This document shows positions 62,481 to 64,000 of a stretch of DNA of 64,000 nucleotides, piece after piece. The stretch spans positions 631,501-695,500 of the forward strand of contig CAMRHE010000652.1 in NCBI GenBank assembly GCA_947044405.1, in the 5' to 3' direction. Origin of the DNA: Leptodactylus fallax. Lineage: Eukaryota; Chordata; Amphibia; Anura; Leptodactylidae. Position 1 is the stretch's first letter; each line of letters starts with the position of its first letter. A model generated the notes under the pieces. The model saw nothing but the letters and a program-made list of their open reading frames with translations. It was not told the DNA's origin and did not search any database. Both the position numbers and the translations under genes were made by a program.

Positions 62481-62730
62481 TTAAACGGGTGTTCCAGGAT
62501 AACACGATTTTTATATGAGGCCAGGGAAGTTGAAAAAAAAAAAATAAACAAACCTACCTGTCTCTGGTGCTCAAGTGTCTTCTTCCAGCTGACATCCCCA
62601 CGGACACTTCTGCCAAAACAAGACATCCGAGCACCAGGGACAGTTGTGCAAGTTTCTTTTTTATTTCATTTTTTTTTCACCTTCCCGAGACTCATGTTAA
62701 AAATGTGATTATCCTGGACAACCCCTTTAA
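62481..62730. mobile_element. TTAA-flanked MITE, copy 3
   Basis: TTAAACGGGTGTTCCAGGAT at left and ATCCTGGACAACCCCTTTAA at right are inverted ends with TTAA tips. The interior is a palindrome around GGTGCTC / GAGCACC. Confidence 0.85.
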
Positions 62731-64000
62731 CAAAGACATCTTTTTAAAGTTTAGAAACAGCCCTAAGGCTCTCTTTCTGGTGTCGGGAGACTTCAACCAC
62801 GCCTCCCCATCATCCACACTGCCCAGTTTCACACAGTATGTAACCTGCCACACAAGAGACAACAAAACACTGGACTTGTTCTTTGCCAACGTGAGGGAGG
62901 CATATAACTCATCAGCCCTACCGCCCCTGGGGAGATCGGATCACAACCTAGTACATCTCCGACCTGTGTACAAGCCACTTGTACGTAGAGAACCAGCTGT
63001 CACCCGCACAGTGAGGATATGGTCCGAGGAGAGTGATGAGGCTCTGAGGGATTGTTTTGACACAACTGCATGGGACGTTCTGCAGGATCCGTATGGAGAA
63101 GATATAGAAGGACTCACATACTGCATAACGGACTACATTAATTTTTGTGTGGACAACATAGTACCCACAAAAGTGGTGAGGTGCTTCTCCAACAACAAAC
63201 CATGGATTAACTCTGATATAAAAACACTACTTAAGGAGAAAAAGATGGCATTCAGGACAAGAGATAAGGAGGGGTTGAGGGAAGTACAAAAGGAGCTGAG
63301 GCATCTAATCAGGCAAGGAAAAGCCAGTTATAAAGAAAATATGGAAAAGCAAATGGAAAGAAAAGACATAAGGGGGGGTCTGGGAGGGGCTTAAGTCAAT
63401 TTCGGGTCATAAACAGTCTGTCTGCCAGATTGAGACAGATGTTAATTGGCTTAATGAACTAAACCTATTCTTCAACAGATTTGATCACACACCAGCTCCT
63501 CCCACCCCAGCATGTCCTTCAGCTCCCCCTACCACAATGACTTCACCCCATTCACCCCATGCGGCTACTTCCCAACAGACCAGTAAATCCAGAAATCCGT
63601 CTTTATCTGACCACAGTCTGACCTTCACACGGGCCCAGGTGAGGAAGGAGATGAAAAAGATCAAGGCGGGAAAAGCCGCAGGGCCAGATGACATCAGTGC
63701 AAGGCTAATTAAGACTTGTGGGGACCAGCTGTGTGGTATAATTACATATATGTATAATATGAGCCTGAGGCAGGAAATAGTCCCTGAATTATGGAAATCT
63801 TCTTGTGTGGTACCAGTTCCAAAGAAACCTCACCCTATGGACCTCAACGACTACAGACCTGTAGCACTGACATCCCACCTGATGAAGATCTTGGAGAGAT
63901 TGGTTCTCACACATCTCCGCCCTCTAGTGAGCCCTGCTATGGACCCTCTCCAGTTTGCTTATCAGCCGGGCATTGGGGTAGATGATGCCATCATCCACCT
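62731..64000 (+). pseudogene. Non-LTR retrotransposon (CR1/L2/jockey-like), endonuclease end and start of reverse transcriptase
   Basis: The first frame (to 63394) carries the end of an apurinic endonuclease: SGDFNHA, TLDLFFANV and GRSDHNLV, then a linker (DYINFCVDNIVPTKVVRCFS, NNKPWINSDIKTLLKEKK) known from fish and amphibian LINEs. A run of seven G near 63372-63378 shifts the frame. The next frame leads into the reverse transcriptase N-terminus: AGKAAGPDDISARLIKTC, LWKSSCVVPVPKKPHP, NDYRPVALTSHLMKILERLV and DPLQFAYQPGIGVDDAIIHL at the window edge. The 5' end is cut at the TTAA MITE. The catalytic YxDD would lie beyond the window. Relatively well preserved, so probably a recent copy. Confidence 0.85.

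Overview
This window looks like nuclear DNA of a vertebrate, most likely a frog or toad (Anura). The support is a KRAB-type zinc-finger leader of the form common in amphibians ([19 protein letters not shown]), a long C2H2 zinc-finger exon with HTGEKPFSC linkers, many hAT and Tc1 non-autonomous elements, a Ngaro-type tyrosine-recombinase retrotransposon, a Polinton (Maverick) relic and large AT-rich satellites. The species is an inference and I found no bacterial-style gene organisation. Only two stretches look like host protein genes: a C2H2 zinc-finger exon (34.7-36.1 kb, plus strand) and four leader exons of a KRAB zinc-finger gene (54.5-55.5 kb, minus strand, with one stop codon). Nearly everything else is mobile or repetitive.

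Layout. 0-4.9 kb: end of a Tc1 element (Tc1-A), an internally deleted Tc1 (Tc1-B), AT-rich flank, a TA-flanked foldback element carrying a 31-bp minisatellite, and a scrap of a Ngaro retrotransposon. 4.9-5.9 kb: unassigned repeats. 5.9-11 kb: decayed Polinton with an integrase tail (chromodomain-like), three virion-type genes and an adenain-like cysteine protease on the plus strand, and a previously unremarked spliced gene of at least five coding exons on the minus strand, with a putative promoter region between. 11.2-15.8 kb: a 4.6-kb satellite of 17/18-bp units. 16-22.6 kb: dispersed repeats, a hairpin, an inverted-repeat MITE with a natural empty site elsewhere in the window, and a 32/36-bp minisatellite split by a solo LTR. 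22.6-34.5 kb: two minisatellites (CTCTATAC-rich, and a 48-bp unit) repeatedly invaded by hAT elements with exact 8-bp target duplications; most of these elements contain the same 31-bp minisatellite, and most of those also a foldback cassette. 34.7-37 kb: zinc-finger exon. 37-45 kb: solo LTRs, minisatellites and TTAA-flanked MITEs nested in a 4-kb hAT-like element. 45-48.3 kb: a possible endogenous retrovirus LTR with a degenerate gag-like region, split by Tc1-B copy 2. 48.3-60 kb: a second, collinear copy of the blocks at 1.1-4.9, 16.3-16.6 and 17.9-19.2 kb, containing instead a fuller Ngaro relic and the KRAB leader exons. 60-64 kb: a TTAA element holding a solo LTR, a dispersed repeat, and a LINE reading through the window end.

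How the parts fit. The same-order, same-orientation paralogous blocks about 41-47 kb apart suggest an old segmental duplication of the whole neighbourhood. The left copy carries the Polinton and satellite; the right copy carries the longer Ngaro relic and the KRAB exons. The most interesting items are the spliced Polinton-associated gene (5860-7076, minus), the internal cassette shared by transposons with unrelated ends, and the repeated hAT targeting of one minisatellite motif. All family names come from motif recognition by eye; no database search was run.
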